From: Bacillota bacterium
Lineage (GTDB): Bacteria > Bacillota > Dethiobacteria > DTU022 > UBA8154
Length of the DNA: 38,453 bases
Direction of reading: 5' to 3'
Assembly (NCBI GenBank): GCA_012837615.1
Contig: DUQX01000143.1
Coordinates: 1 to 38,453, forward strand
Below the pieces are notes generated by a model. The model worked only from the letters and a program-made list of their open reading frames with translations, had not been told where the DNA came from and did no database searches. Positions 8,686-17,302 of the stretch are shown piece by piece. The translations under genes and the position numbers were made by a program. Within the stretch, counting starts at the first letter, position 1, and each line of letters starts with the position of its first letter.

Positions 8686-11600
8686 TCACCCTGCTTTTTT
8701 ATTCAAATCCAAGGATACAACTTTGGAAACGCCCTGTTCCTCCATCGTTATTCCTAAAAGAACATCGGCCTCTTCCATAGTTTTTCTACGGTGTGTAATA
8801 AGAATAAACTGGGTATTGTCGGAGTATTTTTTTAAATATTGCACAAACCTCTCCAAATTGCTTTCATCCAAGGCTGAATCAATTTCATCAAGAACACAAA
8901 ACGGAACCGGCCTATACTGCAGTAAAGCAAAGAGCAAGGCTATAGCAGTTAAAGCTTTTTCACCGCCGGAGAGCAAGGAAATGCTCTGCAATTTCTTTCC
9001 CGGCGGCTGCGCGATAATTTCTATCCCGGATTCGAGGACATCTTCAGGGTAGGTTAATTTTAAGAAGGCCTGGCCGCCACCAAAAAGTTTCCTAAAGATA
9101 TCATGAAAATTTTTTTCAATGGCGCTCAGCGCTTCTGTAAACCTTTTCTTCATATGCCGGTCCAGTTCTGCCAGTACTCTTTTAACACCCTTTTCTCCCT
9201 TTAGCAGATCTTCTTTCTGCTCTTCAAGAAAAGCAATCCTCCTCTGTAACCGCTCATATTCTTCAACAACACCGGAATCGACCTCTCCCAACGCTGCAAT
9301 TTGCTCCTCCAGGACTGTTTTTTTCTCTTTTAACTGCTTCTCTGTGTCACCACCCGAAACTAGCGAGATAAGATCACCCTGCGGGTCCAGATTAAATTTT
9401 TCCAGCAACTGCTCCTCGAGATACTTTCCAGCCTCTTCTGCTTTTATCAATTCCAGGGATAAATTCTGCAGCCGCCTTTCATTTTTTTCAAGCGCTTTTT
9501 GTCCTTTTTGCAAATCTGAAGACGAAGATTCTTTTTCTTCTTTGAGGTAGGAGAGCTCTTTCCTAAGAAGATAAATCAGTTCCTCAATTTTCTGTACTTC
9601 TCCCTTTGCCTTTTCGAACTCAGCCTTGGTGACGGTTTCTTCAGCATCGAGCTCCCTCGCTTCCTCTATTAACCTGCTCTTTTCTTCTAAAAGACGCGCT
9701 GCGAGCAATTCCAGCCGCTCTTTTTCCTCAGCCTGCCTCCCAAGCGCTTCCTGCAAAGAGCTTTCCTTCTCCTGCAGCGCAGAAAATCTTACTCTGATTT
9801 CGACCAATTCCTTTTCCAGTTCCTTAACTTGCTCTTCGTCGACACGAACTATACTGTTCATCTTTTCCAGGTCGGCGGCAATAACAAAAAGTGTATCTTC
9901 AAGCACTTGCAGCTCTTTTTCTTTCGCAACCATTTGCTGCTTCAGGCTATCCTGCTTAGCTATAAGTTTTGCTTTTTCTCCTTTGAGGTGTTTAGTTTCC
10001 TGTTCAATCCTTAATATCTCGGCAGAGGTCCTCTCCAGATCGCTTTGCAACCTGATTCTTTCATTTTCCAGCTTTCTTCCCAATAAGTCCAGATCAATTA
10101 AATCGTTCTCAACGCCCCGTAAATGGTTTGAAAACTCTTCCAGCTCCGTTTCCATGTTCTTTTGCTTTTTTTTGATCCCCAGAATATCGCTTTCTACGGA
10201 TTTTATCTCCCTTTTGCGACCCAGGAACCCGGTACGCTCCCGGGAATGATAGCCTCCGGAAATTGCACCGCCCGGAGATACAACCTCACCATCCAGGGTT
10301 ACTATAGTCCAACCGCCCCTATTATCGCGGGCAAGCTTAAGCGCAGCCTCAAGGCTTTTTAATACCAGAATACGTCCAAGCAGGTAATCAACCGCTTTCT
10401 TGTACTGCTGATGCACCTTCACCAGCTGCGAAGCCACTCCCAAAAAATCCTCTCCGGAAGCAGAAGGAAGCTCTCTTTTCCCCGGCGCCTTTAAAAGATT
10501 TAAAGGCAAAAAGGTCGCCTTTCCAGACCTGTTTTTCTTTAAGTACTCTATTGCCCTGCGCGCTATTTCATCATCCCGAACAACAATAAATTGTATTCTG
10601 GCCCCCAAAGCCGCTTCCAGGGCTTTTTCCAACCCGGACGGAACGTTAATGAGATCCGCAACTGGTCCGTAAATACCTTTATTTAGCAAGGGGCTTTGCG
10701 CTGAAGCCCTCATGATCGCCCTTACGCCGCCCCCATAATAGTCATAACTGTCCTGGCTCTCCTTCAGGTACTTTAAGCGGGCGTTTTTTTTCTCAAGTTC
10801 TATTTCCAAAACATCCAGGCTATCCTTCCTCACTTTTTTCTGCTCCTCCAGATCTTGGAGGCGCTGCCTTAATATCCTGGACTTTTCCTCTTTATCTTCC
10901 CGCTCTAATTCATACCTGTGCAAAAGAGCCTCTATTTCATTTCGGGTGTTTTGCAACTTCTGCAAATCCCCTGCAGCTACTTTTAATATCCCCTCCAATT
11001 CCTTTTTTCTTTCGGCAAGCTCGTTGAAACGTAGCCTGTCAGCTTCCAGGGATTGCTCCAGAGACACTTTTTTAAAATTGCACTCCGTTTTTTTTTGTCG
11101 TAGGCCTTCCAGGTTTATAATATTTCTACCCGCCTGCAACTGCGTTAATCTGTCTTTAATATTCGCGGCTTTTCTACCCAGTTCTTCCTGCTCAAGCAAA
11201 ACGTTTTTCAATTCGGCCTCATTTTTTCTCATCGTTTCCTGCAACCCGAAAATTCTATCGTCAACTTCCCGGCAGGCTTCTTCCTTAGCTTCGTTTTTCT
11301 CATCCAGATATTTTTTTTGTTGCTGTAACAACCTTAATTTGCTTGCAAGGCTTTCCCTTTCTGCCTTAGCTAGATCGAAAAAGCCCTTTAACTTCTCTTT
11401 TTCCTCTATTTTTGCGCTTTCCTTAACAATAATTTCCCGGAGCCTTTCTTCAAGCATAACCAGGTTTTTATTCTTCTCCTGCAAATCGTCCTCAATCTTT
11501 TGTTTTTCTATTTTTAATTTCTCTAAGATGCTTTTATTATCCCGCCAGCGGTTGCACGCAATCTTTTTTTCAATTTCCTGTAGCCTGGAGGAAAGATCTC

Positions 11601-12246
11601 TGTATCTACCTGCAAGAGCGGCAGCTTCAGAGAGGTCTTCCTCCTGACTTTTTAATTCGGCCAGCAGGTCTTCAATTCTTAACAGGTTCTGCTCCATCTC
11701 GTCCAGCCTTGCTCTGGACTCTTTCTTTTTTTGCTTGTATCTGTGAATCTTTGCGGCCTCTTCAAAAAGCTCCCGACGTTCGTCAGGCCTGGCGTTAATC
11801 ATCTGTTCAATTCTTCCCTGTCCGATTAACGAATATGTCTCCGTTCCTATACCCGTATCCCAAAATAGTTCGGTAATATCTTTAAGTCTGCACTGGATTT
11901 TATTTAAAAAATATTCGCCTTCCCCCGAACGAAAAACCCGTCTGGTTAGCGCTATCTCCTGGTAATCAACAGGCAAAAACCTGTCCGCGCGGTCAAAAAT
12001 TAAGGACACTTCCGCATAATTAAGGGGTTTGCGTCCGGAGGTTCCATTGAAAATAAAATCGTCCATTTTTGTACCGCGCATTATCCTTACGCTCTGCTCG
12101 CCCAAAGCCCAGCGGATAGCGTCTACAAGATTGCTTTTGCCGCACCCGTTTGGGCCTACAACAGCAGTAATACCGGAAGAAAAGTTAAGTTCAATTTTTT
12201 CGGCAAAAGATTTAAAACCTGTAATTTCCAGGGACTTTAAATACAA
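8686..12246 (-). CDS. smc: Chromosome partition protein SMC
   Basis: Condensin ATPase that organises the chromosome with ScpA and ScpB. The 1186 residues run as follows: N-terminal head with Walker A GPNGCGKSN (31-39); a long coiled coil; a hinge at about 515-680 (GIYGPVADLINV, EVVSPGGAISGG); a second coiled coil; and the C-terminal head with the signature LLSGGEKALTAIALL and Walker B CVLDEIDSALD. Length and domain order are normal. TTG at 12246 gives the family start MYLKSLEITGFKSF, with GGAG about 8 nt upstream. It follows rnc by 6 nt. Confidence 0.98.
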   Translation of the reverse strand: MYLKSLEITGFKSFAEKIELNFSSGITAVVGPNGCGKSNLVDAIRWALGEQSVRIMRGTKMDDFIFNGTSGRKPLNYAEVSLIFDRADRFLPVDYQEIALTRRVFRSGEGEYFLNKIQCRLKDITELFWDTGIGTETYSLIGQGRIEQMINARPDERRELFEEAAKIHRYKQKKKESRARLDEMEQNLLRIEDLLAELKSQEEDLSEAAALAGRYRDLSSRLQEIEKKIACNRWRDNKSILEKLKIEKQKIEDDLQEKNKNLVMLEERLREIIVKESAKIEEKEKLKGFFDLAKAERESLASKLRLLQQQKKYLDEKNEAKEEACREVDDRIFGLQETMRKNEAELKNVLLEQEELGRKAANIKDRLTQLQAGRNIINLEGLRQKKTECNFKKVSLEQSLEADRLRFNELAERKKELEGILKVAAGDLQKLQNTRNEIEALLHRYELEREDKEEKSRILRQRLQDLEEQKKVRKDSLDVLEIELEKKNARLKYLKESQDSYDYYGGGVRAIMRASAQSPLLNKGIYGPVADLINVPSGLEKALEAALGARIQFIVVRDDEIARRAIEYLKKNRSGKATFLPLNLLKAPGKRELPSASGEDFLGVASQLVKVHQQYKKAVDYLLGRILVLKSLEAALKLARDNRGGWTIVTLDGEVVSPGGAISGGYHSRERTGFLGRKREIKSVESDILGIKKKQKNMETELEEFSNHLRGVENDLIDLDLLGRKLENERIRLQSDLERTSAEILRIEQETKHLKGEKAKLIAKQDSLKQQMVAKEKELQVLEDTLFVIAADLEKMNSIVRVDEEQVKELEKELVEIRVRFSALQEKESSLQEALGRQAEEKERLELLAARLLEEKSRLIEEARELDAEETVTKAEFEKAKGEVQKIEELIYLLRKELSYLKEEKESSSSDLQKGQKALEKNERRLQNLSLELIKAEEAGKYLEEQLLEKFNLDPQGDLISLVSGGDTEKQLKEKKTVLEEQIAALGEVDSGVVEEYERLQRRIAFLEEQKEDLLKGEKGVKRVLAELDRHMKKRFTEALSAIEKNFHDIFRKLFGGGQAFLKLTYPEDVLESGIEIIAQPPGKKLQSISLLSGGEKALTAIALLFALLQYRPVPFCVLDEIDSALDESNLERFVQYLKKYSDNTQFILITHRRKTMEEADVLLGITMEEQGVSKVVSLDLNKKAG

Positions 12247-12252
12247 TATAAT

Positions 12253-12963
12253 TCACTCCAACTTTGTCAGGGAATTCCAGGCGGATTTAGCCGCTGATTG
12301 TTCCGCTTCTTTCTTACTCTTCCCCCTGCCCCGCCCAATCTCTTTATGATCCACCTCTACCAGAGCTTCAAATGATTTATCATGAGGAGGACCGTACTCA
12401 GCAATTATTCGATAAACAGGAAGTATTCCCTGCCCGGACTGATATTTTTCCTGCAACATAGTCTTGTAGTCCAATAAGGGTACATCCCCCTGTTCAACAG
12501 CCTCTAAAAAAGGTTTGAAAAGTTCCAAAACTAAATCCCTTGCCCTATCATACCCCACATCCATAAAAAGAGCCCCAATTAGTGCCTCCAGGGCATCGGC
12601 AAGCAGGGACGGTTTGCTAGAACCGCCGCTAAGGGACTCACCTCTTCCCAATTTTATGTAGGAACCCAAATCCATGCTTTGCGCAATTTGAAACAGCGAT
12701 TTTTCATTGACAATATTATGGCGCATTAAAGTCAATTTTCCTTCAGGATAATCGGGAAAAGCTTTAAAAAAATATTCTGAAATCACAAGTTCCAGTACCG
12801 CATCCCCCAAATATTCCAATCTTTCATTGCTCTTCGGGTTCCCTGATTCATATGCATAGGATGAATGTTTCAGCGCTTCCTCGTAAAGGGCTAAATTCTT
12901 AACCGGCCAGCGGATTGTTTCTAATAATTCAAGTGTATCTTTTGTATCTTTAAATAAAACCGT
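12253..12963 (-). CDS. rnc: Ribonuclease III, apparent ACG start
   Basis: Double-strand-specific RNase that processes rRNA and mRNA. The signature NERLEYLGDAVLELV and the metal-site box DALEALIGALFMDVG are intact. A double-stranded-RNA-binding domain follows (DYKTMLQEKYQ to KEAEQSAAKSAWNSL). The first in-frame ATG/GTG/TTG is TTG at 12819, inside the catalytic signature, so the protein must start earlier. The frame is open upstream to 12978. The only well-placed candidate is ACG at 12963, overlapping the fabF stop as TAACG, 6 nt after GGGAGGGG. This gives 236 residues, the usual length. ACG is inferred; a sequencing error from TAATG is the alternative. Confidence 0.9.
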   Translation of the reverse strand, partial: TVLFKDTKDTLELLETIRWPVKNLALYEEALKHSSYAYESGNPKSNERLEYLGDAVLELVISEYFFKAFPDYPEGKLTLMRHNIVNEKSLFQIAQSMDLGSYIKLGRGESLSGGSSKPSLLADALEALIGALFMDVGYDRARDLVLELFKPFLEAVEQGDVPLLDYKTMLQEKYQSGQGILPVYRIIAEYGPPHDKSFEALVEVDHKEIGRGRGKSKKEAEQSAAKSAWNSLTKLE

Positions 12964-14213
12964 TAGCTGCCCCTCCCTTCAGGAAAATATTTTTTTATTA
13001 CAAGACAGGCGTTTGTTCCTCCAAAGCCAAAAGAATTCGATATCGCCACGTTAATATCTTTTCGACAGCATTCGTTGGGCACATAGTAGAGATCACAGTC
13101 CGGATCTTCATCTTCATAATTGATGGTTGGAGGTATAATACCGTAATTCATGCTTAAAACTGTTGCCACCATTTCAACGCCTCCCGCAGCACCAAGCAAG
13201 TGCCCGATCATGGATTTAGTAGAGCTTACGGCTACTTTATAAGCATGATGGCCAAAGAGCCTTTTAATGGCAAGCGTTTCTATTTTATCATTGTAAACTG
13301 TAGAAGTACCGTGAGCATTAATATAGTCAACGCTTTCAGGTAAGAGGCGGGCATCTTCCAAAGCCCTCTGCATGCAAAGGAAGGCTCCCTGCCCCTGGGG
13401 ATCGGGCGAGGTAAAGTGATAGCCGTCTCCCGACATTCCATAGCCGATAATCTCCGCATAGATTTTTGCTTTTCTCTTCAGGGCATGCTCCATAGTCTCT
13501 AAGATTAAAACACCGGCTCCTTCTCCCATAACAAAACCATCGCGTTTTGCATCAAACGGCCTGGAAGCTTTTTCGGGTTGCTCGTTGCATGTAGACATAG
13601 CGCGGGCTGCGCAGAAACCGGCAAAAGCAATTGAAGTAATCGGAGCCTCAGCTCCCCCCGCAATCATCACATCCGCTTCGCCCCTTTGCAGAACCCTAAA
13701 GGCCTCGCCGATGGCATGTGTCCCGCTGGCGCAGGCAGTTACGGTTGTTGAATTAGGGCCGTTAATTCCGTATACTATGGAAATGTACCCCGACGCCATA
13801 TTGGCAATAAGCATGGGGACCAGAAAAGGGCTTACCCGACGGGGCCCTTTATCAAGAAGGATTTTGTATTGCTTCTCTATCGTATCAAGGCCACCGATCC
13901 CCGAACCAATAATAACGCCAATCTTTTCTCTGTCCGTTTTATCCAGGTCAAGCGCCGCATCTTCCAGGGCCATCCGGGCTGCCGCCAGGGCAAATTGGGT
14001 AAAGCGGTCCGTTTTTTTTATATCCCTTTTTTCCATATAAAGCTGCGGTTCAAAATCTTGGACAATCGCGGCTATATACGTTGGATATTCACGAAAATGG
14101 TCAATGACAGTAACGCCGCTTTTGCCTTTTTTAAGGTTTTCCCAAAACTCTTCTTTGCGGGTGCCGATAGGTGTAACTGCGCCGATCCCTGTTACAACCA
14201 CTTGATTCTGCAC
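12963..14213 (-). CDS. fabF: Beta-ketoacyl-ACP synthase II
   Basis: Condenses malonyl-ACP with growing acyl-ACP in type II fatty-acid elongation. The Cys-His-His triad is seen as TACASGTHAIG (C161), NAHGTSTVYND and SMIGHLLGAAGGVE. GTG at 14213 gives MQNQVVVTGIGAVTP (416 residues) and has GAGGTG 6 nt upstream. A GTG at 14222 lies within that site. It follows acpP by 76 nt, a spacer that holds a strong hairpin. Confidence 0.96.
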   Translation of the reverse strand: MQNQVVVTGIGAVTPIGTRKEEFWENLKKGKSGVTVIDHFREYPTYIAAIVQDFEPQLYMEKRDIKKTDRFTQFALAAARMALEDAALDLDKTDREKIGVIIGSGIGGLDTIEKQYKILLDKGPRRVSPFLVPMLIANMASGYISIVYGINGPNSTTVTACASGTHAIGEAFRVLQRGEADVMIAGGAEAPITSIAFAGFCAARAMSTCNEQPEKASRPFDAKRDGFVMGEGAGVLILETMEHALKRKAKIYAEIIGYGMSGDGYHFTSPDPQGQGAFLCMQRALEDARLLPESVDYINAHGTSTVYNDKIETLAIKRLFGHHAYKVAVSSTKSMIGHLLGAAGGVEMVATVLSMNYGIIPPTINYEDEDPDCDLYYVPNECCRKDINVAISNSFGFGGTNACLVIKKYFPEGRGS

Positions 14214-14250
14214 CAACTTCACCTCGCTAAAAACACACCTAGATTATTTT

Positions 14251-14276
14251 GAAGCCCTGCAAAAAAGCAGGACTTC
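14251..14276 (-). terminator. Stable hairpin between acpP and fabF (partial terminator or mRNA stabiliser)
   Basis: Minus-strand arms GAAGTCCTGC and GCAGGGCTTC pair over 10 bp with one G-U, enclosing a TTTTTT loop. The hairpin starts 13 nt after the acpP stop. The sequence after it is AAAATAATC with no T-run, so full termination is unlikely. Partial termination or protection of the acpP 3' end is more plausible. Confidence 0.5.
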
Positions 14277-14289
14277 CTTATTACCATTA

Positions 14290-14520
14290 CTAAGAAAGAT
14301 GCTTTTCTATGTAACCAACAACATCGCCGACCGTTTGAATATTCTCTACCTCCTCATCGGCAATCTCCAGATCGAACTCTTCCTCCAGTGCCATGACTAG
14401 CTCTACAACATCCAGAGAATCGGCATCAATATCTTCAAAGGTAGTTTCCAGAGTAATTTGTTCCTCATCTATATCAAGCTGTTCGGAAATCAATGCTCTA
14501 ACCTTTCCAAAAACATCCAC
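14290..14520 (-). CDS. acpP: Acyl carrier protein
   Basis: A 76-residue acidic carrier of fatty-acyl intermediates. The phosphopantetheine attachment serine is S35 in [14 protein letters not shown] at 14520 follows GGAGG by about 11 nt and gives the family start [15 protein letters not shown]. It sits between fabG and fabF as in most clostridial clusters. The 75-nt upstream gap carries two pairs of direct repeats, and a hairpin follows the gene. Both could allow ACP to be made in excess over the enzymes. Confidence 0.98.
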   Translation of the reverse strand: MDVFGKVRALISEQLDIDEEQITLETTFEDIDADSLDVVELVMALEEEFDLEIADEEVENIQTVGDVVGYIEKHLS

Positions 14521-14540
14521 CTTTCAATTCACCTCCCCTC

Positions 14541-14588
14541 CGGGTATACGCAGCGGGTATACGTAGTACTATGGTGAAGATGTACTAT
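14541..14588. repeat. Paired short direct repeats upstream of acpP
   Basis: CGGGTATACG occurs twice (14541-14550, 14554-14563) and GTACTAT twice (14566-14572, 14582-14588). Both pairs fall in the 75-nt fabG-acpP gap. They could be regulator sites, or an RNA element ahead of the acpP ribosome site. I see no match to a consensus I know. Confidence 0.45.
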
Positions 14589-14595
14589 CTAAAAA

Positions 14596-15339
14596 TCATA
14601 GCATAAGTCCCCCATCAACCAGGATTACAGATCCGGTTGTATAATTTGCACCCTGAGCTAAATATAACACTGCTTCCGCTACCTCTTCAGGTTTTCCAAA
14701 CCTCTCCAGAGCTATCCTGGGAAGAATTATTTCTTTAAATTGATCCGGCAGATCTTCTGTCATATCCGTCTCAATAAAACCCGGAGCAACGGCATTTACC
14801 GTTATCTCCCTTTTTCCAAGTTCTTTTGCCAGCGACTTGGTAAAAGCGATAACTCCCGCTTTGGCAGCTGCATAATTAGACTGCCCGCTGTTTCCAACCA
14901 TGCCGGCAACAGAAGCAATATTTATTATTTTACCTCCTCTTTTCTGTTTTAGGAGAGGCCTTAAAACAGCTTTACAACAATTAAATACTCCTTTAAGGTT
15001 GATATCAAGAACCGTTTGCCAGTCTTCCTCTTTCATTAACGCCAGGATATTATCCCTGCGGATACCGGCATTATTTATTAGTATATCAATTCCCCCAAAA
15101 TGGTCAAGAGTAGCTTTAACCATTTTTTCACATTCCGACAGGTGCCTTACATCTGCCCGGTAAACCATTCCTTCCCCGCCGGCTTCTTCAACTATTTTCA
15201 AAGTGTCCCGCGCAGCATCCTCATTTTCCTGATAGTTGATGGCCACCGCAGCACCTGCCCGGGAAAGGGCAAGAACTATCGCTTTTCCTATTCCTCTTGA
15301 TCCCCCTGTTACTATAGCTACCTTTCCCTTAAGAGTCAA
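14596..15339 (-). CDS. fabG: 3-oxoacyl-ACP reductase
   Basis: NADPH-dependent short-chain dehydrogenase for the first reduction in fatty-acid elongation. The cofactor loop is TGGSRGIG (11-18), with NNAG at 89-92, catalytic S143 (IASVAG) and the YxxxK pair Y156/K160. At 247 residues it is a normal length. TTG at 15339 lies inside the end of fabD (11-nt overlap), with AGGGGGTG about 7 nt upstream, which suggests coupled translation. Confidence 0.97.
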   Translation of the reverse strand: MTLKGKVAIVTGGSRGIGKAIVLALSRAGAAVAINYQENEDAARDTLKIVEEAGGEGMVYRADVRHLSECEKMVKATLDHFGGIDILINNAGIRRDNILALMKEEDWQTVLDINLKGVFNCCKAVLRPLLKQKRGGKIINIASVAGMVGNSGQSNYAAAKAGVIAFTKSLAKELGKREITVNAVAPGFIETDMTEDLPDQFKEIILPRIALERFGKPEEVAEAVLYLAQGANYTTGSVILVDGGLML

Positions 15340-16279
15340 GAGTTACACCCCCTTTGAAGAGCTTTTTCAGCCTCTCAAGAGTTAACCTATCTTCAACATG
15401 AATGGCATGAACTTCTCTGGATATCTTTTTCATGAACCCCGTAAGAACACGGCCAGGACCCGTTTCGATAAAAAGATCATACCCATCTTTCAATAAGAGC
15501 CTCATCGAGTCTTCCCAATAAACAGGGGAATAAACCTGGGTAACAAGAGCACGCTTGATCTCTTCCGGATCCCACAGATAATCGGCGTACACATTTGATA
15601 CAAATGGAATATCAGGTTTTTTAAAAGATATGTCCCTGAGTAAATTTACCATCTTCTCTTTTATCGTAAAAAGTAACCGGCAGTGAAAAGGCACGCTGAC
15701 AGAAAGCACTACTGCCCTGGCTTTTTTTTCTTTTGCAAGCCGGCATACTTCTTTTACCGCTTTCATGTGCCCGGCAATTACTATCTGACCCGGACAATTA
15801 TAGTTTGCCGGTTCAACATGCCCATAAGACATACTCTCCTTACATAGCGCCCTTACTTCTTCAGGACTCAGCCCGAGTATGGCCGCCATTCCCCCTTCCC
15901 CTAAGGGAACTGCCTCTTGCATATACTGCGCTCTTTTTTGTACAATCAGAAGTGCATCGGAAAAACTAATAACACCGGCACATACAAGCGCACTGTATTC
16001 GCCCAGGCTTAAACCCGCCAGACCCTCTGGATATATGCCTTCTTCCCTTAATACTGCCAAAACGGCTATACTCGTTATTAAAACCGCTGGTTGAGTTATC
16101 TCCGTTTTTCTTAAATCTTTTTTTTCTCCCTGGAAAATTATTTTGCTGATTTTATATCCCAGCAACTCATCTGCTTCCTCGAAAACAGCTTTGGCAGAGG
16201 GATAGTTCTCCGCCATTTCTTTGCCCATACCCACATACTGCGCACCTTGACCAGGGAAAAGAAATGCACATTTACTCAT
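15329..16279 (-). CDS. fabD: Malonyl-CoA:ACP transacylase
   Basis: Loads malonyl groups on ACP. The nucleophile elbow is GLSLGEYSALV with S91. The histidine is H199 in SVPFHC, and the N-terminal FPGQGAQYVGMG loop is intact. It has 316 residues. ATG at 16279 has a strong GAGGAGG upstream. It lies 15 nt after fabH and overlaps fabG. Confidence 0.97.
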   Translation of the reverse strand: MSKCAFLFPGQGAQYVGMGKEMAENYPSAKAVFEEADELLGYKISKIIFQGEKKDLRKTEITQPAVLITSIAVLAVLREEGIYPEGLAGLSLGEYSALVCAGVISFSDALLIVQKRAQYMQEAVPLGEGGMAAILGLSPEEVRALCKESMSYGHVEPANYNCPGQIVIAGHMKAVKEVCRLAKEKKARAVVLSVSVPFHCRLLFTIKEKMVNLLRDISFKKPDIPFVSNVYADYLWDPEEIKRALVTQVYSPVYWEDSMRLLLKDGYDLFIETGPGRVLTGFMKKISREVHAIHVEDRLTLERLKKLFKGGVTLDS

Positions 16280-16294
16280 AATTTACCTCCTCAG

Positions 16295-17284
16295 CTACCA
16301 TTTTAAAAGAGCAGCACCCCAGGTCAGGCCAGCGCCAAATGAAACCAAAGCTATTAAATTGCCCGGTTTAATTTTCCCTTCTTCTACCGCTTCATCCAAT
16401 ACAACGGGAATAGAGGCCGAAGACATATTCCCATAACGCTGGATATTCAACAGGACCTGTTCCGGTTTTAGCCGCAATCTTTTAGAAGCGGCATTAATAA
16501 TACGCACATTTGCCTGGTGCGGAATTAAATAATCAAGATCTTCGGGTTTTTTTTCACAAAGGTTCAGTATTTCTTTTGTAGAATCGATCATAACTGTTAC
16601 GGCAAATTTAAAAACCTCAGGACCATTCATTTTTATATAATGCATTCTTTCCTCAACAGTTCTAACCGTGGCCGGAGCACGGCTTCCCCCGGCAGGAACA
16701 TATAACAAACCCGCTTTACTGCCGTCTGAAAATAGCTTACTTGCCATTAGGCCGCGTCCTCTTTCCACTTCACTTAATATCACAGCTCCAGCACCATCAC
16801 CAAATAGGACACATGTATTGCGATCCTGCCAGTCTATAACCGGGGAAAGAGTATCGGCTCCAACAAGAAGGACATTTTTTGCAGCCCCGGTTTTTATATA
16901 CTGCTCCGCAACATTTAAGCCATATAGAAAACCCGTACAGCCTGCAGCAAGATCAAATGCCGCCGCATTACAGGCATTTAGTTCAGACTGAATTAAACAT
17001 GCCGTTGAAGGAAATATCATATCCGGCGTTACGGTAGCTACAATTATTAAATCAATATCTTTGGGTTTTAACCCGGCCTTATCCAGGGCAATCTTGGATG
17101 CGGTTAACGATAGCTTTGAATTTGTCTCATCATTGCTGAGAATGTACCTTTCCTCAATCCCCGTCCTTTCACGAATCCATTTATCGCTGGTATCCACAAT
17201 ATTTTCAAGATCGAAATTCGTAACTCGGCTAACGGGTAAGGCCTTTCCCGTCGATACAATACCAACAGCTGTTGCAGATTGCAT
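16295..17284 (-). CDS. fabH: Beta-ketoacyl-ACP synthase III
   Basis: Starts fatty-acid chains by condensing acyl-CoA with malonyl-ACP. The catalytic triad is C116 (LAAGCTGFLYGL), the His of LIPHQANVRI and the Asn of RYGNMSSASIP. ATG at 17284 (329 residues, MQSATAVGIVSTG) has GGGAGG about 6 nt upstream. A TTG at 17302, immediately after the plsX stop, would add only six residues of ribosome-site sequence. Confidence 0.97.
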   Translation of the reverse strand: MQSATAVGIVSTGKALPVSRVTNFDLENIVDTSDKWIRERTGIEERYILSNDETNSKLSLTASKIALDKAGLKPKDIDLIIVATVTPDMIFPSTACLIQSELNACNAAAFDLAAGCTGFLYGLNVAEQYIKTGAAKNVLLVGADTLSPVIDWQDRNTCVLFGDGAGAVILSEVERGRGLMASKLFSDGSKAGLLYVPAGGSRAPATVRTVEERMHYIKMNGPEVFKFAVTVMIDSTKEILNLCEKKPEDLDYLIPHQANVRIINAASKRLRLKPEQVLLNIQRYGNMSSASIPVVLDEAVEEGKIKPGNLIALVSFGAGLTWGAALLKW

Positions 17285-17302
17285 ACCCTGCCTCCCTCTC
17301 AA

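Noticed and set aside
9119-11647. Several long plus-strand open frames rich in Ser/Phe opposite smc
   Set aside because: They are antisense shadows of the Lys/Glu-rich SMC coiled coil. They lack ribosome sites, promoters and recognisable domains.
12253-12819. rnc as a 188-residue protein starting at TTG 12819
   Set aside because: It would begin inside the catalytic signature and lose about 48 conserved residues, so it would not be a functional RNase III.
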